A DNA stretch of 56,243 bases from JAICTV01 sp035634055 (GTDB lineage Bacteria; Planctomycetota; Phycisphaerae; Tepidisphaerales; Tepidisphaeraceae). Shown here in pieces: positions 48,872 through 56,243 of this stretch. The stretch lies in the NCBI GenBank assembly GCA_035634055.1, contig DASQDR010000204.1, forward strand, positions 1 through 56,243, in the 5' to 3' direction. The position numbers were made by a program, and so were the translations under genes. The notes beneath the pieces were generated by a model. The model was not told where the DNA came from. It made no database searches and saw only the letters and a list, made by a program, of their open reading frames with translations. Within the stretch, counting starts at the first letter, position 1, and the number at the start of each line of letters is the position of its first letter.

Positions 48872-50218
48872 CTACTTCCGCAAGACCCACGGCGCCAGCT
48901 CGTCGCGGAGCTGGTCGACCAGCAGGCCGAAGTTGTAACCTTGTGCGGCGCCGGTGCCGCCCTTGGTGACGATGGCGATGACGCGGCGGTCGGCATCGAG
49001 GAGCGGGCCGCCGCTGTTGCCGGAGCTGACGCGCGCGTCGAACTGCGCGTGGGCGACGCCTTCGAGGAACCGCTCGGCGGTCGAGATAACCCCGCGCGTC
49101 ACGGTCGCGCTGAAAGCTTGTGGCCCGAACTGCGCGGCGACGAGGTCGACGCTGCGGTTCGCGCGCAACTGCTCGGCCGCCTGCCCGAGCCGCATCGGGC
49201 CGCCGGCGGCGCGGTCGTCGAACGCCTCCTGGACGATGTGCGGGAAGCCGGCGGCGATGACGTCCTCGCCCAGCCTCGGCGGGCGCGCCGCCAGCTCCAG
49301 CGCCGTCGCGAAGGGCTGCTCCGCCCGCAGCACCGCCAGGTCAAACTTGTCACTGGAATGAACCACCTTAGCTGGGACGCGCTGCGACGCGCCGGGACCG
49401 AAGCAGACGAGGTAGGTGGTCGAGCGGAAGGTGACGGTGGGCAGGCCCCAGCGGTCGAGCGACGCGGGCAGGCGGCGCTCGCGCTCCGGGTCGCTGACGA
49501 CGTGCTTGTTGGTCAACATCGTGCCGTCGCGGCCGACGACGAACGCGGTTCCCTGCGACAGCGGGACGTCGAGCACCTTGGGCTCGTCGCGCACGCGGCC
49601 CTCGTAGTGAGCCAGGACGATCAGCAGCCCGACGTTCTCGCGCACCACCGCGTCGAGCGGCGCGACCGTCGCCGCAATTGTCGGCCCGACGGGCGCCGTC
49701 GCGGCAGGCGCCGGGACGGCCACGGGGGCGGGCGACGGCGGCGGCGGCGATGGTGGGGCAGTGGCGTGCGCCGGCTGTGTCGCGGGCGTCGCGGGCGGCG
49801 GCGCGACGGCCGCCTCCTGCTTCGCGCGCCACGAACGATATCCCCAATAAAGCCCCGCGTGCGCCAGCAGCGCGATCGTGATCAACGCCACGGTCATCCA
49901 GGATGACCACCGGCGTCGTCGCACCCGCCTGGGGCCTTGCAATCCTTGCGACGGCGCGGTTGCCACCGACACTCCGCCCGCCGCCGTGCTCGCCGCGTTG
50001 GGCAGGAACTCGAGCTGTTCCCGGCAGCGGCCGGCGCGTTCGTGCTCGCCCACCTGCTCGTAGGCGCGCGCCAGTTCCGCCGTCGCGTCGCGAAGCACCT
50101 GTTTGTCGTCCCGCGCGAGGGACCGCGCCCGTTCCAACAGCTCCACCGCCCGGCGGGCATCCCCCGATCGGAGGAAGCTCCGGCCCTGGTGAAGATGCGT
50201 TTCGGCGAGGCTGGGCAT
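48872..50218 (-). CDS. TPR-membrane-trypsin-like serine protease
   Basis: A 448-residue protein with three parts. Residues 1-70 form TPR-like helices (HLHQGRSFLRSGDARRAVELLERA...AELARAYEQVGEHERAGRC). A helix at about 107-125 (WMTVALITIALLAHAGLYWG) crosses the membrane, followed by a 50-residue Pro-rich linker. Residues 190-448 are a trypsin/DegP-like domain with the full triad His239 (TNKHVVS), Asp293 (KFDLAVL) and Ser402 (SSGNSGGPLLD). The TPR face is thus predicted on one side and the protease on the other side of the membrane. It ends 10 bp before the Gly-rich gene. Confidence 0.88.
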   Translation of the reverse strand: MPSLAETHLHQGRSFLRSGDARRAVELLERARSLARDDKQVLRDATAELARAYEQVGEHERAGRCREQLEFLPNAASTAAGGVSVATAPSQGLQGPRRVRRRRWSSWMTVALITIALLAHAGLYWGYRSWRAKQEAAVAPPPATPATQPAHATAPPSPPPPSPAPVAVPAPAATAPVGPTIAATVAPLDAVVRENVGLLIVLAHYEGRVRDEPKVLDVPLSQGTAFVVGRDGTMLTNKHVVSDPERERRLPASLDRWGLPTVTFRSTTYLVCFGPGASQRVPAKVVHSSDKFDLAVLRAEQPFATALELAARPPRLGEDVIAAGFPHIVQEAFDDRAAGGPMRLGQAAEQLRANRSVDLVAAQFGPQAFSATVTRGVISTAERFLEGVAHAQFDARVSSGNSGGPLLDADRRVIAIVTKGGTGAAQGYNFGLLVDQLRDELAPWVLRK

Positions 50219-50227
50219 GGTGACAGC

Positions 50228-51901
50228 TTACGCGGGAACCTTGATGTCGCCGAAGCGATTTCTCAGCGCGGTTGCCTCCGGGCAAACCAGCGGCTTCTTC
50301 TCGCCCAGCGCCTTGCCAGATTCCAGCAGGGCCGGCTCGATCTTCTGCTCGGCCTGTACCAGTTGCGGGTAATGCTTCTTCTTCTCGTCGGTCCTGAGCC
50401 TACTGTACTTGTCCAATTCCGACCGGAGTTCGTCGCAGCGGTCGATCAGGTCCTTCAGTGTCTGGATCAACCGAATTTCCTGCTGCGTCCAGTTGCCCAC
50501 GCCGGAGACGTCGCGAGACATGGCGTCGGCGATGAGCCGCACGCGCTCGCGGTTCTCCTGCACGTCGAGGCCCTTCTTCGCGCGGATCGAGGCGGCGACC
50601 TGCTCCATCGCTTGCCGGGCCTTATCCGCCTCCGCCTTGCGCTCAGCGGCCTGCTTGGCGATTTGCTTCGGGTCGGGCAGGGGCTCGTTGAAGAGCGTCC
50701 GCTGGGTCGTCGTGCCGGTGGTGGACGGAGCAGCGGCCGCCGGTTGGGCGGCGGCCGGGGTCGGTGACGCCGCGGCGAGGGTTGTGCCCGCGAACTGAGT
50801 GGCCGGGCCGCTTGATGCGACCGCAGCGCCACCGGTCTGCGCGGTCGTGGGCGCGGTCGTCGTCGCCGGCTGCACGGCACTTTCCGAGGCGGTGACGGCA
50901 GGTGATAGCGCCTGCGTCGTCGCAACGGCGGCGCTGGGCGAAGGTCGCGCGGCCGAGTTGGTGGCGCCGCGCCGCCCGTACTGGATGCCTGAGATGAACC
51001 CGACGCCGAACCCGACCGATGCGAGCACAACGCTGCCCGCCACAATTGGCAGCCGGCGGGTTTGCCGCCCTAGAGCAGTAGGCGGCGGCGGGGCGATTGG
51101 CGGGTCGGGCGACGGTTCGTGCCGCGGCATGCCGGCACCGAACCCCCGGTACGTCATCGCCTCGCCGATCGGAAGCTTCCCGTCCGCTAGCCCCGCGGCC
51201 AGCAGGATCGTGGCGTACTTCGACGGCGTCGCGGGCGCTCCCGCGGCAGCCGTGAAGCTGATCTTCTGCGCCGGCGCCTCCGCCGCCAGCGCGTTGACCG
51301 TCACGGCCAGTTGGGCGCCCAGGCTGCGGTAGGCCGACGTGAACTGCCCGCGCGCCTGCGGCGGGATGAGGATCTCGATCGCGCGCATCTCGTCCAGCGA
51401 AAACTCGCCCGCGGATACCGTGATCCCCGCGCCGCCGTTCCACCGCCGCTCGATCTCAGAGACCAGCGCGGCGACCCTGCCGGCGGACCGGCGCGACACG
51501 CTCGACAGCGGCGGGGGAAACGCCTGCTCGATGGCGGCTATCTGCTCCCCCGGCGTCCAGGACCACAGCGCGTCTTCCCTCAGCAGCAGCCCGACGTCGC
51601 CGCACAGTTCCGCGTCCCACTCGCGCTGACCGACCAGGCACGTGACCATGAGCAGGGTGGGGCGGCCGTTGTCGTCGGGGGCTCCTTGGAGCACGCGCGT
51701 GACGCCGCGCCGGCCGCGCAGCGCCCGAGTGAAGTAAGCCGGCGAGGACCTGAGGCTGCGAAGGTAACGCTTGTCGTCGCTCTGCCCGAACCCGTACGCC
51801 GCCCCCTCGAGCAGGCGGCACTCCTCCGGGCCGACGCCGGGCGAGGCGGCGAGCGTCGTGTACCCCTTGAACGACCCGAAGACGTGCCGCTCGATACGCA
51901 C
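50228..51901 (-). CDS. GAP1-like GTPase-associated membrane protein
   Basis: A 557-residue protein whose first 250 residues resemble GTPase-associated protein 1 (GAP1-N type) by pattern: IERHVFGSFKGYTTLAASPGVG, KRYLRSLRSSPAYFT, RRGVTRVLQGAPDDNGRPTLLM. One helix at 284-306 follows, then an Ala/Thr/Pro-rich region and a helical, charged C-terminal part (PDPKQIAKQAAERKAEADKARQAMEQVAASIRAKKG) suited to coiled-coil pairing. Start GTG at 51901. It follows the GTPase gene by 13 bp, as GAP1 genes follow GTPases in predicted conflict/signalling systems. The GAP1 call is by pattern memory only. Confidence 0.6.
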   Translation of the reverse strand: MRIERHVFGSFKGYTTLAASPGVGPEECRLLEGAAYGFGQSDDKRYLRSLRSSPAYFTRALRGRRGVTRVLQGAPDDNGRPTLLMVTCLVGQREWDAELCGDVGLLLREDALWSWTPGEQIAAIEQAFPPPLSSVSRRSAGRVAALVSEIERRWNGGAGITVSAGEFSLDEMRAIEILIPPQARGQFTSAYRSLGAQLAVTVNALAAEAPAQKISFTAAAGAPATPSKYATILLAAGLADGKLPIGEAMTYRGFGAGMPRHEPSPDPPIAPPPPTALGRQTRRLPIVAGSVVLASVGFGVGFISGIQYGRRGATNSAARPSPSAAVATTQALSPAVTASESAVQPATTTAPTTAQTGGAAVASSGPATQFAGTTLAAASPTPAAAQPAAAAPSTTGTTTQRTLFNEPLPDPKQIAKQAAERKAEADKARQAMEQVAASIRAKKGLDVQENRERVRLIADAMSRDVSGVGNWTQQEIRLIQTLKDLIDRCDELRSELDKYSRLRTDEKKKHYPQLVQAEQKIEPALLESGKALGEKKPLVCPEATALRNRFGDIKVPA

Positions 51902-51914
51902 CCGGCCCCCGCGG

Positions 51915-53156
51915 CTAGACCTTCCACATGATGATGGCGACGGCGGCGGCCGCCCCCAGCACGATGATGGTCGAGATGGTGAAGATCAGCAAAAAGTTCT
52001 GCCGCCGCTCCCGCTCCTGCTCCTCGCGCTCCAGCCGCATCTCCAGGAGTTGCCGCTGGCGGTCCATCCGGTCTTGCTCGGTGCGCTCCTCCGCCTGGTG
52101 CAGCGCGCGCAGGCAGTATTGCAGCGGGGCGTCGATGTTGATCGGCAGCGAGTCGCCGCGCGGCCGCGGCCGGCCCTGCGCGTCCGGCTCTACCTGCACC
52201 GCAGACACCTGGAAGATCGGGATCTGCTTCAGCGTCCGCACCAGCGCGGGAAAGTGCGTGCGCACGAACTCCTTCGCCGTGCCGAAGCGATCGAGCAGTT
52301 GCTGGTGCTGGTCCATCTTCGTCAGCACCAGCACGATCGGCACCGCCTCGCCGCCGGGCCAGTTGCGGATGCGGTGGACCGCCTGGACGATGCCAAAGTC
52401 ATCGTCCATCGCCGCATCGTGATCCAAGCCGGCTACCACCGACGGGTCGATGAGCATGATGACGGCGGCGGCGCGGTCGATGTGCTCCTGGAGCTCGCGC
52501 ACGCCCGGGAAATCCGCCTGCTCCTCGACGAACGCCTTGCGAAACAACTCGCCGGCGAAGTCGAGCGTGACCATCAGGCGCGTGCGGCCTCCGTGCTCGA
52601 TTTCCATCTCCATGCGCGACGTGCCGAGCGTCGCCGCCGGCCACTCGCCCTGCTTGAGCGTGTTGTGCACGAGCATGAGCTGGCGGTGGACGTCGCCGCT
52701 GAGCGCCTTGGCGGTCACGCCGTTGAGCGACCGCCAGAGCTTGGCGTAGACGCTGGCGAGGAAGATGGTCTTGCCGGACTGCCGCCGGCCAATCACGACA
52801 ATGCGGTCGCGCTCGGGCGGCGCGTCGTCAACCTTCTGCTGCGCGGCCGGTGCGGCAGCAACGGCGGGGGCGGGGGCGGACAGATGCGCTGCGGGAGTCG
52901 GCGCGGGCGGCGGCGGGGCGTCGCTGCCGGGAAGCGGGGGAGGTTCGACAAGACGCGCGCGCGCCACCGCCTCGCGCGCCGCCTGCTCCACCAGGTCGCC
53001 CGCCGGCACCCACGGGCCGCCATCGGAGATCAGCGCGTCGCGCGCCACCCGCCCGGCGACGATCCAGTCCACCAGCACGTCGGTGGGGTAAGGCCCGTAA
53101 CGTTGTGCCCCCTGGCTGACGTACCAGCGACGTTGATCAATCGTGGTTTCACTCAC
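51915..53156 (-). CDS. GYF_2-linked P-loop GTPase with C-terminal membrane anchor
   Basis: A 413-residue protein. Residues 10-56 are a GYF_2-like module (RRWYVSQGAQRYGPYPTDVLVDWIV), then a Pro/Ala linker. The GTPase domain has the P-loop GRRQSGKT (123-130), the Walker B/G3 motif DFAGE (199-203) and the G4 motif LTKMD (278-282). It looks like the double-GTPase-type group described next to GAP1 genes. A charged helix (ERTEQDRMDRQRQLLEMRLEREEQ) leads to a C-terminal transmembrane segment (387-413), so the domain faces the cytoplasm. GTG start. The GYF module shares its type with the AIM24 protein at 24468. Confidence 0.85.
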   Translation of the reverse strand: MSETTIDQRRWYVSQGAQRYGPYPTDVLVDWIVAGRVARDALISDGGPWVPAGDLVEQAAREAVARARLVEPPPLPGSDAPPPPAPTPAAHLSAPAPAVAAAPAAQQKVDDAPPERDRIVVIGRRQSGKTIFLASVYAKLWRSLNGVTAKALSGDVHRQLMLVHNTLKQGEWPAATLGTSRMEMEIEHGGRTRLMVTLDFAGELFRKAFVEEQADFPGVRELQEHIDRAAAVIMLIDPSVVAGLDHDAAMDDDFGIVQAVHRIRNWPGGEAVPIVLVLTKMDQHQQLLDRFGTAKEFVRTHFPALVRTLKQIPIFQVSAVQVEPDAQGRPRPRGDSLPINIDAPLQYCLRALHQAEERTEQDRMDRQRQLLEMRLEREEQERERRQNFLLIFTISTIIVLGAAAAVAIIMWKV

Positions 53157-53196
53157 GCGGGAGCGCCTCTCGGTACTGTCGTCCGCCGATCCGTCG

Positions 53197-54939
53197 TCAC
53201 GGATCGAAAATGTAACAGCTTTCGGCGTCCCACGCGTCGCCCGCGGCGCCCGCGCCACCCATTCCGCCGCGCGGGCGGAGCTTGCACAGGTAGCGCGTCT
53301 GGACGGTGGCGCCGAAGCTGTTTTGCGCGTCTACTACTGCAAAGACCGTGAACCATCCGTCGGCGTAGGAGACCGATACGTCCGCCGCGCCGTACGCCTG
53401 GAACTGCGCGGTCTGCGGGGACTTCAGCCGCTGCTTCACGTACGTCTGGCTCATCTCGTACGCCCGCGACTTGAGCTCCTCGACGCGCGCCGCTTCCTGC
53501 CGCCGCGCGTCGCCCTCCAGGGCCAGCCGCGCGCGCTCGGCGGCGGCCTTCGCCTCCGCCTGGCGGCGCTGCTCGTCGCGCGCGGCCGCCAACGCGTCGC
53601 GTTCCCTTGGCTCGACCCACTTCCCGTCGAACTTCACCAGCCCCCTGGCCGTCATCTGCTCGTCCGGCGTCATCCACTTGCCGTCGTGCAGCACCAATCC
53701 CTTCGCCGCCTGCTCGGCCGCGAACGCCTCGGCTTGGGTCACCCACTTCCCGTCGCGCTCGACGTACCCTCTTGCCAACTGTTCGAGGCGGAACTTCTCC
53801 TTCGGCGTGACCCACTTATCCCCGTGCGCCACCAGCCCCTTGGCGGTCATTTCTACGGCGACCGCGCGGTGGTTGATGTCGGCGCGCAGCGTGCGGATCG
53901 CCTCCGCCTCCGGGTGCGGCTTGACCGGGTGGGCTTCCATCAGCGCGAGCGCCTCATCGCACGCCTGCTGCCCCGCAGCCAAATCGTTGGACAGCAGCGA
54001 CTGCTCGGCCTTCTGCTTGAGCGCGTCGATCTTCGGGTCATCGCGCTGCCGGGCGGTCTTCCACGCGGCGGCGGTGTCGGGGGGGAGCCACTGCCGCTCC
54101 ACCAGCACGTAGCCGATGCCGCCGAGCTTCACCTCCGGCCGGCCGGCCACCTGCTCGATCTCCCGCCGATAGTCCTCCATCGACTCGTGCCGCGCCGCCA
54201 CGGCGCGGGCTGCGTCGAGCTTGCCCTTCGCCTCCGCATAACGCTGCTGCTTGAGCAGGTCGCGCGCCTCGGCAATCGACGTGTGCGTGAACCTCAGGTC
54301 GCTGCCAACCCGCCCGGCGTAGCGCGACCGTTGCCACTGGTTAAACCCAAGGGCGCACATGATCACGAACATGGCGACCGCGCTTACCAGCAGGATCTGA
54401 ATTGCATGCGACTTCTCTTGACGATCAGAAGCTCCGCCGGCGCCCGCATCGGACCCGACGTGGCTGGCGCCCGTTGCCGTCGCCGTCGCCGTCGCGGGCG
54501 CCGGATCGAACAAGCGATCGCCACCGGGAAGCGGTGAGGCCTCGACGATTTCCACCTCGGGCAGGTAGAGCGGCGCTGGGGCGGCAGGCGTCTCCTCCCG
54601 GAGCACGTCCGCGCCGCCGACGAGCGACGATTTGAACTCGAAGTCAAGACGGATGATGTCGCCGAAGGGCGTCGGCAGTTCGATCACCGCGTCGTCCGGC
54701 AGCGCGCGCCACTCCCCGTTCAGCGGGCGCCCGTCCAGCAGCGCCCGCGCGTCGCCTGCCGCGCACCGCACGCGCCGCCAGCCGGCGTCCTGCTGCACCT
54801 CCAGGTGACGTTCGCGGATCCAAGGGAAGGGCAGGACCACGTCGCACTCGGCCGACCGCCCGATGCAAACGAAGCTGGCCGGCAGCATGAGCTGCCGCGA
54901 TCGGCCCTTGTACTCGAGCGTAACGATCGCCCGCGGCAT
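53197..54939 (-). CDS. FHA domain protein with membrane helix and DGKW repeats
   Basis: A 580-residue protein, first gene of the operon. FHA domain at about 1-100 with IGRSAECDVVL (26-36) and RERH (42-45), the phosphothreonine-binding loops. After a Pro/Ala linker comes one membrane helix (QILLVSAVAMFVIMCALGF, 181-199). The outside part has a helical stretch and five repeats of the form GLVxxDGKWVTPxE between 276 and 450, then a Lys/Arg/Ala-rich helix and a C-terminal domain with VKQRLKSPQTAQFQAYG and FAVVDAQNSFGATV, known from small secreted proteins. The start could be 9 bases earlier. Likely reads phosphorylation state and signals across the membrane. Confidence 0.8.
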   Translation of the reverse strand: MPRAIVTLEYKGRSRQLMLPASFVCIGRSAECDVVLPFPWIRERHLEVQQDAGWRRVRCAAGDARALLDGRPLNGEWRALPDDAVIELPTPFGDIIRLDFEFKSSLVGGADVLREETPAAPAPLYLPEVEIVEASPLPGGDRLFDPAPATATATATGASHVGSDAGAGGASDRQEKSHAIQILLVSAVAMFVIMCALGFNQWQRSRYAGRVGSDLRFTHTSIAEARDLLKQQRYAEAKGKLDAARAVAARHESMEDYRREIEQVAGRPEVKLGGIGYVLVERQWLPPDTAAAWKTARQRDDPKIDALKQKAEQSLLSNDLAAGQQACDEALALMEAHPVKPHPEAEAIRTLRADINHRAVAVEMTAKGLVAHGDKWVTPKEKFRLEQLARGYVERDGKWVTQAEAFAAEQAAKGLVLHDGKWMTPDEQMTARGLVKFDGKWVEPRERDALAAARDEQRRQAEAKAAAERARLALEGDARRQEAARVEELKSRAYEMSQTYVKQRLKSPQTAQFQAYGAADVSVSYADGWFTVFAVVDAQNSFGATVQTRYLCKLRPRGGMGGAGAAGDAWDAESCYIFDP

Positions 54940-55025
54940 CAGGCACATCCCCCGTCCGGTTTCCGCACGACCCGCGCCTGTCGACGCAACCAAGGCGGTC
55001 GCCGGCGGATCTCCGGGAACGGGTT

Positions 55026-55054
55026 AGTATCCTTCCACGAAAGCGACAATTCAA
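55026..55054 (-). promoter_or_regulatory. promoter of the FHA-GTPase-MoxR operon
   Basis: On the minus strand TTGAAT (55049-55054), 17-base spacer, GATACT (55026-55031); the leader to the FHA ATG is about 80 bases. It lies downstream of a terminator, so the operon has its own promoter. Confidence 0.6.
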
Positions 55055-55141
55055 CGCACGAGCGAGCCAAGCGTCATCCGCGCGGCCGGTAGGCGTGCGA
55101 TCGTTGCCTTGCCCTCTCCTCCGGGAAGCTGCGCCGGGCGC

Positions 55142-55175
55142 AAAAAGACCGGAGCCGCGCCACGCGCGACCCCGG
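55142..55175 (-). terminator. rho-independent terminator upstream of the FHA operon
   Basis: A 12-pair stem (55149-55160 with 55164-55175, two G-T pairs, loop of 3) followed on the minus strand by TCTTTTTG. It ends the transcript of the gene at 55213-55683 and isolates the operon. Confidence 0.8.
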
Positions 55176-55212
55176 CTGCTGATTTGCGTCTGACTGCGAA
55201 CGATCGATGCGG

Positions 55213-55683
55213 TTACGCCGCGTCCGCCGTCGGCGGCTGGGGCATGCGGTGCAGCTCAGGCTCGGGGCAGTTCTCCAGGTGGATATCGCGCTGCTCGACC
55301 TTGCGGTAGCCCAGATGGCGCACCACCTCCAGCACCTCGGTCCAGGTCGGGAACATCTTCTTGTTCACCTTCTTGTAGGTCTCGATGGCCATGCAGAACT
55401 CGAACTGCTCGACGGTCATCTCGCCTTCCTCGGCGCTCTTGCGATCATCGCTGCGGCGACGGCCCGGGCCGCGGCGGCGCTCCAGGCCGCTGTCGGCGCG
55501 GCGCTCGCCCGACGCGACCCGCCGCTCCGGGCCGGTATACCCCGACTCCTCGCGCGTCCGCTGCCGGCGGTCGACCCCCATCCGACGATCAACCACGCTC
55601 TCGCGGCGGTCCTTCCCCTCCTCCGTGCGCTGTTCGAGTTCCTTCGGCGGCTTCGGACCCAGGTTCGGCTGCGTGCTGTCCAT
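55213..55683 (-). CDS. planctomycete protein with Arg-rich DRR/ERR repeats
   Basis: A 156-residue soluble protein. The N-terminal 90 residues are rich in Arg, Glu and Asp and contain repeated short units (DRRMGVDRRQR, GPERRVASGERRAD, GLERRRGPGRRR). The C-terminal 65 residues look globular: MTVEQFEFCMAIETYKKVNK, then FPTWTEVLEVVRHLGYRKVE and ENCPEPELHR. The ATG at 55683 follows GAGAGGT. Unknown function; the globular part may be a small DNA- or RNA-associated helical domain (inference from basic character). Confidence 0.75.
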   Translation of the reverse strand: MDSTQPNLGPKPPKELEQRTEEGKDRRESVVDRRMGVDRRQRTREESGYTGPERRVASGERRADSGLERRRGPGRRRSDDRKSAEEGEMTVEQFEFCMAIETYKKVNKKMFPTWTEVLEVVRHLGYRKVEQRDIHLENCPEPELHRMPQPPTADAA

Positions 55684-55835
55684 CAAAACACCTCTCCCCC
55701 TCCATCGAGCAGGGAGCGGTCGGACTTTACCTCTCCTCACCGCCGACGCCCCATAACCCCGCGTCGCCCACGGCGGCCCCCGTGTCACCCGCCCGCTTCA
55801 CCCGCGCCACCGTCACCGTCGCCACGCGGCGACGT

Positions 55836-55864
55836 TTGACGATCCCAACCCCGGCGACTAATCT
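55836..55864 (+). promoter_or_regulatory. candidate promoter of tRNA-Ser
   Basis: TTGACG (55836-55841), 17-base spacer, TAATCT (55859-55864), 13 bases before the tRNA 5' end. Confidence 0.5.
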
Positions 55865-55877
55865 TCCCCAACGCTCT

Positions 55878-55962
55878 GGAGAGGTGGCGGAGCGGCTGAA
55901 CGCGCCGGTTTCGAAAACCGGTTAGCCGAAAGGCTACGGGAGTTCGAATCTCCCCCTCTCCG
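55878..55962 (+). tRNA. tRNA-Ser(CGA)
   Basis: An 85-nt tRNA with a 7-bp acceptor stem (GGAGAGG with CCTCTCC), a D arm, an anticodon stem CCGGT/ACCGG with loop TTCGAAA giving anticodon CGA, the long variable arm of class II tRNAs (TTAGCCGAAAGGCTACG), and a T arm GGGAG-TTCGAAT-CTCCC. CCA is not encoded; the discriminator is G. A weak hairpin (AACCC with GGGTT, 55975-55997) follows. The 3' end shows no sign of an integrated element within the window. Confidence 0.95.
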
Positions 55963-56055
55963 CTTAAAAAAGGCAACCCGCCGCTTCGTGTGGGGTTACT
56001 TCGTTCCCCTAGCGGTGCTGTCCTGCGCCGCGTTCGTGTTCTCGCTGAGAAAACG

Positions 56056-56243
56056 TCACTGCTTCGGCTGCGGGCTTGGAGGTTCCCGACGGTCGTCGGC
56101 CTTACCGAAGGCGTGGTTCGCCCATTTGTTTGCGGGCAGGTCCGCGGGCGCGCTGCTCGAAATCGTCGTGAGCGCGACGGCGGACGCAGGTAATTCGGCG
56201 AGCGGGGCCGGACCGGCCGGGACGCGGTACGCGGAACACGGGT
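56056..56243 (-). CDS. 3' end of a gene running off the right edge
   Basis: An open frame of 62 codons ends in TGA at 56056-56058 and continues beyond the window. Its end, ELPASAVALTTISSSAPADL then PANKWANHAFGKADDRREPP and SPQPKQ, has the character of a real C-terminus with GC-rich third positions, and it converges on the tRNA. No family can be recognised from this fragment. Confidence 0.4.
   Translation of the reverse strand, partial: PCSAYRVPAGPAPLAELPASAVALTTISSSAPADLPANKWANHAFGKADDRREPPSPQPKQ

Noticed and set aside
55878..55962. tRNA-Ser as an integration site for an island
   Set aside because: No integrase next to it and no duplicated 3' tRNA segment within the window.

Overview
The window is a GC-rich chromosomal segment with densely packed genes. 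Several marks point to a planctomycete, most likely of the Phycisphaerae lineage (inference): a prepilin-like protein with an FADGH motif, a C-terminal CGYxLR...CPECG zinc ribbon, small conserved proteins of unknown function, a solo ECF sigma factor, a GYF/AIM24 protein, and a very long MoxR/von Willebrand operon. There are no rRNAs, CRISPR arrays, phage genes or transposases. The one RNA gene I can support is tRNA-Ser(CGA) near the right end.

Left part (1-10.7 kb): an SGNH hydrolase, a membrane-anchored sugar-binding protein, a LOG-family nucleotide hydrolase that may be read from a leaderless mRNA, a small secreted-protein gene broken by two frameshifts, a Gfo/Idh/MocA dehydrogenase, acetyl-CoA synthetase, an adenylate kinase and a KimA-like amino acid/potassium permease with a hairpin-bearing leader. 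Middle part (10.8-30.7 kb), mostly housekeeping on the minus strand: an ECF sigma factor followed by two overlapping genes that may be one frameshifted gene, pyrD, a prepilin-like protein, proA, an RseP-type protease, dxr, birA coupled to pyruvate carboxylase, an AIM24 protein, several small conserved proteins, a Xer recombinase and a DUF4870 membrane protein. Next (30.9-39.3 kb): a GH35-like secreted hydrolase, a secreted beta-propeller protein, aspartokinase, and a cyanide-insensitive-type cytochrome bd oxidase (two overlapping genes).

Right part (39.3-55.0 kb): nine genes on the minus strand, most touching or overlapping, start from one recognisable promoter. In transcription order they encode an FHA protein with DGKW repeats, a GYF-GTPase with a C-terminal membrane anchor, a GAP1-like membrane protein, a TPR-membrane-trypsin protease, a 956-residue protein with about 650 residues of Gly/Ala/Ser/Pro low complexity, a MoxR AAA+ ATPase, a DUF58 protein, a BatA-like membrane protein and a 905-residue von Willebrand protein. 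This combines a phosphopeptide reader, a GTPase switch, a protease and a MoxR-vWA chaperone module, all predicted at the membrane. It is the strongest candidate in the window for a little-described system; it resembles the GTPase-centred and vWA-MoxR conflict/signalling systems predicted by comparative genomics, but its function here is unknown.

Two intergenic inverted repeats built from about 10-nt units are notable. One supplies the last codons of dxr; the other sits between moxR and the DUF58 gene.
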